DNA from: Glycomyces lechevalierae | GTDB lineage: Bacteria > Actinomycetota > Actinomycetes > Mycobacteriales > Micromonosporaceae | Length of the DNA stretch: 64,000 nt | Assembly (NCBI RefSeq): GCF_027622945.1 | Contig: NZ_JAPZVQ010000020.1 | Location: 40,120 to 104,119 of the forward strand | Direction of reading: 5' to 3' | In this document: positions 60,583 to 64,000 of the stretch, piece by piece | Position numbering within the stretch: position 1 is the stretch's first letter | Layout of the letters: each line of letters starts with the position of its first letter | The notes under the pieces: model-generated | What the model saw: the letters and a program-made list of their open reading frames with translations, nothing else | Database searches by the model: none | Told to the model about the DNA's origin: nothing | Translations under genes and position numbers: made by a program

Positions 60583-60627
60583 CGGGAATGTCGCACCGGC
60601 TCTCTATCCTCGGCGACGACATTCCCG
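60583..60627. repeat. 11-bp inverted repeat upstream of DUF4132 paralogue 2
   Basis: CGGGAATGTCG (60583-60593) and CGACATTCCCG (60617-60627) flank a 23-bp spacer containing TATCCT. It ends 15 bp before the start at 60643, so it is more likely a regulatory site than a terminator, though it could also end the TetR transcript. Confidence 0.45.
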
Positions 60628-60642
60628 GCCGCACGAAGGACG

Positions 60643-63600
60643 ATGATGACCAAAGCCGTTGCGCCCCAAGAGGACAAGCTCAAACTCCCGACGTCCTGGA
60701 AGAACCGGGTGCTGCCGAGGCGCGGCATGCCGTTCAAGGGGACGGTCAAACCCGCCGCCCCGAAGGCCGTTGCGGAGGTCGCCAGCCGACGCGCTGACAA
60801 GGCCGACGACCTCAGGGCCGCACTGTCGCTCGCCGGAAACGCCCCCTGGGCGGCCGCGGGGAAGGCGTACCTCGACGGGGCCGCCGATCCGCGCGGCGCA
60901 GCCGCCGTGGCGGCGCTCCTCGTCGAACCGGAGCAGTTGTACGGGAAGCCGTGGCTGCGGCCCACGCTCGACGCCTGGATCGCCGAGCACGGCGCGACGT
61001 TCGCCGTCGCGGCGGCGGCGGCGTTCCTCGCCGTCCAGGAGCAGACCGAGAGGTACGTGGACCGGCCGCCGATCGCGGAGCGCATCCTCGTCGAAAGCCC
61101 CGCCGAGGACCTCGAAGTGCTCGACCGCGAACTCGACTACGACGGCATCGCCATGATCCGCTCCCTTCTGGCGCAAGCCGATGACGAGGTATATGCAGCA
61201 GCCGTCGCGGCGGTCGGAGCACTCCGCACCACCGCGGCGGCCCGCATCGCCGCCATGCTCCTGTTCCCGGACGAGCGCGAATGGGTGCGCGAAGGCTGCG
61301 CGGACTACATGAAGGCCCGCGAACGCTGCTACTGCGACGACATGGTGTGGCTCGCGATGAGCAGCGCCGAGCAGGTCGCGGAAACGGGCCTCCTCGAGGC
61401 CGAAGAGCACTTCCTGGGGTACGACGCCCTGGTGAACCTGGTCGCCGTCATGGGCGCGGACGCCCTCCCGGTCCTCACCGCGCTGACCCGCACCGGCGCC
61501 TTCCACGTCCGCTTCCGTGCGAACCAGTTGGAGGCGATCTCGCTGCTCCCCAGCGACGAGGCGATGGCGTACCTCCTCTCGAACCTCAAGGAGCCGTCCG
61601 CGATCGGCTTCGCCGCCAAGGCCGCCGCGGCCTTCCCGCTGCGGACCCTGCGCGTCGCGGCCCGCCTCGCGCCCGCGCTGTCCGCCGAAGACCGCGCCGA
61701 CCTCGTCGCGATCGCGGCCCTCCCCGACGCCGCGCTCCGCGTCCACCTCGACGCGACCGGTCGGGCCGCCCTCGACGACCTGTTCGCGACCACCGGGTTC
61801 GTCCCCGAGGCCGCCCCTGGGGACCTGCCGCCCCTGCTCGTGACCCCGCCGTGGACCCGCAAGCGCCCCAAGGCCGTCACCGTCCCCGGCCTCGAGGCTC
61901 CCGCCGAGACGCGCCTCGTGTGGGCCGAAGGCGAACGGGAGGCCTGGAACGCGATCCCGGACCCCACCCGCCACAACGAGTTCTGGCTCGAGAACTTCGG
62001 CACCCTGCCCGATCTCGACGCCTACAACTGGCGCCTGACCCGGTTCCTGGCGCACGGGGACCTCGCGCTCGCCGAGCCCCGATTGGAGCAGTGGGACGGC
62101 GACGAGCGGCACTTCGATCCGGCGGACCTGCAGCGCATCCTCGCCCGGTTCGGCGAACGCGTCATCGACCGGGTGCTCGCACAGTCCCGTTTGGACGATG
62201 TGTGCCCGGAACTCCCCGGTCCCGTTCTCGGCCTTGAAGCCGCGCGGATCACCGCCGAACGCCTCGTGCGGGTCAAGCAGGCCCGGCCGCACGCGCTGCG
62301 CTGGCTCGACCGGCACGGCCTCGCCGCCGTCCCCTACCTGGTGCCCGACGCGCTCGGCGACGACAAGGACCGCCGCCGGCACGCCGAGGCCGCGCTCGAC
62401 CACTTGGCCGTGCGGCACGGCAAGGCGGCCGTCACCGCCGCCGCCCAACCGTTCGGAACCGAAGCCGCCCAAGGCATCGGCACGCAGCTCAGCGACGACC
62501 CGCTGACCCCGAGCGTCAAAGTCGTCAAGCCCGGCAAGTGGGCCCTGCCGTCCGCGCTGCCGCAGGTCCTCCTCGCGGGCCGCGAGCTCGCGCTGCCCGC
62601 CGACTCGGTCGCGCACCTGGTCACCGTGCTCGCGCTGACCTCGCCCGACTACCGCTATCCGGGGCTCGACGTGGCGGCCGCGGCCTGCGACCGCGCATCG
62701 CTCACCCGCTTCAGCCTCGCGCTGTTCGAGCTGTGGCTCGAGGCGGGATCGCCCTCGAAGGACAGTTGGGCGCTGCGCCAGCTCGCCCACTTCGCGGACG
62801 CCGGGACCGTGGCGCGGCTCGCCGACCGGATCCGCCGATGGGCGGACGAGAACCAGCACAAGCGGGCCGCCACGGGCGTGGCAGTGCTCGCCGAGATCGG
62901 CACCGAGGACGCCGTGCGCGGGCTCCAGCAGCTCGCCGAGCGCACGAAGTTCAAGGCGCTCAAGGCGGAAGCCGGGCGCCAGATCACCGCACTGGCCGAA
63001 CGCCTCGGGCTCAGCCGGGAGCAGCTCGCCGACCGGCTCGTCTCCGATCTCGGACTCGGCGACCGGGACTCGCTCATGCTCGACTACGGTCCCCGCCGCT
63101 TCACCGTGGTCCTCGACGAGCGGCTGGTGCCGGGCGTCGTCGACCAGCACGGCAAGCCGCTCAAGGCGCTTCCGAGGCCGGGGGTGAAGGACGACCCCGA
63201 GCAGGCGAACGCGGCCTATCAGCGTTTCACCGCGCTGAAGCAGGAGCTGCGCACGGTGGCCGCGGAGCAGGTCCGCCGCCTCGAGGCGGCCATGGTCGCG
63301 GCCCGCACCTGGACCAAGGCCGAGTTCGAGCGGTACTTCGTCGGCCACCCGCTCAACCGCCACCTGGCCCGGAGGCTCGTGTGGGCGTTCAGCGAGGGCG
63401 GCGCGCACACGGGCTTCCGGATCGCCGAGGACCAGACGTACGCCGACGCGAACGACGAGGCGGTCGCGCTGCCGGAGGACGCCGTGATCCGGCTCGACCA
63501 CCCGGTCCTCATGGGCGACAAGGCCGCCGACTGGATCCGGCTGTTCGCCGACTACGAGATCCTGCAGCCGTTCGACCAGCTCGAGCGGCCCGTGCTGGCC

Positions 63601-63963
63601 TTCAGCGCCGAGGAGCTGCGGACCGGCCGCCTCGCCCGCTTCGAAGGCGCCGAGGTCGAGGCCCTGCGGATCCTCGGCGCGACGAGCCAGGGATGGGAAC
63701 GCGCGAAGCCCGAGGACGCCGGCGTCGAACCGGGCGTCTCCTGCCGACTCGCGAACGGCCTCGTCGTCGCCGCGGCGCTGCGGCCCGGGATCTGGGCCGG
63801 GAACGCCAAGGAGTCCGAACTGCAGACCGTCCACAGTGTCGTGATCTCCACGGGCGAGCCGCAATGGTGGTTCGACGAGCGGTCGACCGCGGGCCTGGGC
63901 GGCCTCGACCCGGTCACCGCCTCGGAGATCCTGGCGAAACTCGCCCGCCTCACCGACGCCTGA
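60643..63963 (+). CDS. DUF4132 domain protein (paralogue 2)
   Basis: 1,106 aa. Starts MTKAVAPQEDKLKLPTSWKN after a GAAGGACG ribosome site; the N-terminal VLPRRG block and the C-terminal WIRLFADYEILQPFDQLERP / EELRTGRLARFEG blocks align with the protein at 9992. HEAT-like helices fill the middle. It ends at TGA 63961-63963, just before the G/C homopolymers. The function is unknown; the two copies lie on opposite strands about 47 kb apart. Confidence 0.82.
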   Translation: MMTKAVAPQEDKLKLPTSWKNRVLPRRGMPFKGTVKPAAPKAVAEVASRRADKADDLRAALSLAGNAPWAAAGKAYLDGAADPRGAAAVAALLVEPEQLYGKPWLRPTLDAWIAEHGATFAVAAAAAFLAVQEQTERYVDRPPIAERILVESPAEDLEVLDRELDYDGIAMIRSLLAQADDEVYAAAVAAVGALRTTAAARIAAMLLFPDEREWVREGCADYMKARERCYCDDMVWLAMSSAEQVAETGLLEAEEHFLGYDALVNLVAVMGADALPVLTALTRTGAFHVRFRANQLEAISLLPSDEAMAYLLSNLKEPSAIGFAAKAAAAFPLRTLRVAARLAPALSAEDRADLVAIAALPDAALRVHLDATGRAALDDLFATTGFVPEAAPGDLPPLLVTPPWTRKRPKAVTVPGLEAPAETRLVWAEGEREAWNAIPDPTRHNEFWLENFGTLPDLDAYNWRLTRFLAHGDLALAEPRLEQWDGDERHFDPADLQRILARFGERVIDRVLAQSRLDDVCPELPGPVLGLEAARITAERLVRVKQARPHALRWLDRHGLAAVPYLVPDALGDDKDRRRHAEAALDHLAVRHGKAAVTAAAQPFGTEAAQGIGTQLSDDPLTPSVKVVKPGKWALPSALPQVLLAGRELALPADSVAHLVTVLALTSPDYRYPGLDVAAAACDRASLTRFSLALFELWLEAGSPSKDSWALRQLAHFADAGTVARLADRIRRWADENQHKRAATGVAVLAEIGTEDAVRGLQQLAERTKFKALKAEAGRQITALAERLGLSREQLADRLVSDLGLGDRDSLMLDYGPRRFTVVLDERLVPGVVDQHGKPLKALPRPGVKDDPEQANAAYQRFTALKQELRTVAAEQVRRLEAAMVAARTWTKAEFERYFVGHPLNRHLARRLVWAFSEGGAHTGFRIAEDQTYADANDEAVALPEDAVIRLDHPVLMGDKAADWIRLFADYEILQPFDQLERPVLAFSAEELRTGRLARFEGAEVEALRILGATSQGWERAKPEDAGVEPGVSCRLANGLVVAAALRPGIWAGNAKESELQTVHSVVISTGEPQWWFDERSTAGLGGLDPVTASEILAKLARLTDA

Positions 63964-63968
63964 GTTCC

Positions 63969-64000
63969 GGGGGGGGGGGGGGGGGGCCCCCCCCCCCCGG
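63969..64000. other. Homopolymer G-run then C-run at window end
   Basis: 18 G (63969-63986) are followed directly by 12 C (63987-63998) and GG. This is unlike any neighbouring sequence and is probably a sequencing or assembly artefact at a contig end. Confidence 0.8.

Noticed and set aside
60604..63864. 1,086-codon minus-strand frame opposite DUF4132 paralogue 2
   Set aside because: Shadow of codon bias; the plus-strand product aligns with a paralogue in this window.
1..64000. CRISPR arrays, tRNA or rRNA genes, integrase and att sites
   Set aside because: No regularly spaced repeats, tRNA-like cloverleaf, rRNA core or integrase gene was recognised; there is no sign that the eCIS locus is a prophage (no capsid, portal, terminase or lysis genes).

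Overview
The window reads as chromosome of a high-GC actinomycete: GC-rich coding with strong third-position bias, frequent GTG starts, Tat-like signal peptides, BTAD-type and ECF/SigE-type regulators, F420/NADP-style oxidoreductases and a secreted family 12 glycosidase. The gene style would fit Glycomycetaceae or a neighbouring family, but no rRNA or marker gene is present, so the family is inference. No tRNA, rRNA, CRISPR array or intact insertion sequence was found.

Layout. 0-17 kb: end of a Cys/Met-metabolism PLP enzyme, a membrane molybdopterin oxidoreductase, a Tat-exported PHP phosphoesterase, small detoxification and regulator genes (CGNR, alpha/beta hydrolase, NADP-binding reductase, MmyB-type XRE regulator, glyoxalase), a secreted I36-type inhibitor diverging from a GH12 glucanase (with a possible CebR-like operator), a large DUF4132 protein, two single-pass membrane proteins and a secreted CE1-type esterase.

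17-39.6 kb: an extracellular contractile injection system (eCIS, phage-tail-like) locus. Order: secreted beta-propeller protein; 1,155-aa putative cargo with an HNH-like C-terminus; DUF4157 protein on the opposite strand; atypical LuxR regulator; cap-type DUF4255 protein (Cis16); AAA+ ATPase (Cis15); sheath (Cis2); tube (Cis1); tail-assembly protein; DUF6760 mini-protein; a 734-aa low-complexity protein studded with (L/V/A)QR motifs; second tube protein; LysM hub connector (Cis7); VgrG-like spike (Cis8); PAAR tip (Cis10); gp25-like wedge (Cis9); baseplate J-like (Cis11); tail protein I (Cis12). Genes are mostly end-to-end or overlapping. A 16-bp palindrome, CTGCCCG-NN-CGGGCAG, occurs about 85-122 bp upstream of four transcription units of this locus (one site serves the divergent DUF4157/LuxR pair) and is the best candidate operator for the resident LuxR regulator. 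No typical tape-measure or tail-fibre gene is evident.

39.6-64 kb: a polytopic membrane protein and a secreted, membrane-anchored protein with a PD-(D/E)XK-like core; a NarL-type two-component pair; a MalT-like ATPase fused to a C-terminal BTAD region; an ECF41-like sigma factor with FAD oxidoreductase; a patch of gene decay (FAD monooxygenase remnant, transposase end, SDR remnant) amid hydrolase, MarR/GbsR and methyltransferase genes; a GNAT enzyme; a SigE-family sigma factor with putative membrane anti-sigma partner; an oxidoreductase-hydrolase-TetR group; and a second DUF4132 paralogue. The last 32 bases are a G-run then a C-run that looks like an assembly artefact.

How it fits together: tube, sheath, baseplate and ATPase genes would build a cytoplasmic contractile particle; the 1,155-aa protein (and perhaps DUF4157) are likely cargo or associated proteins; the single-pass membrane proteins at 13.3-15.6 kb could link the particle to the envelope; the LuxR regulator would control the units through the shared palindrome. 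The last two statements are inference.
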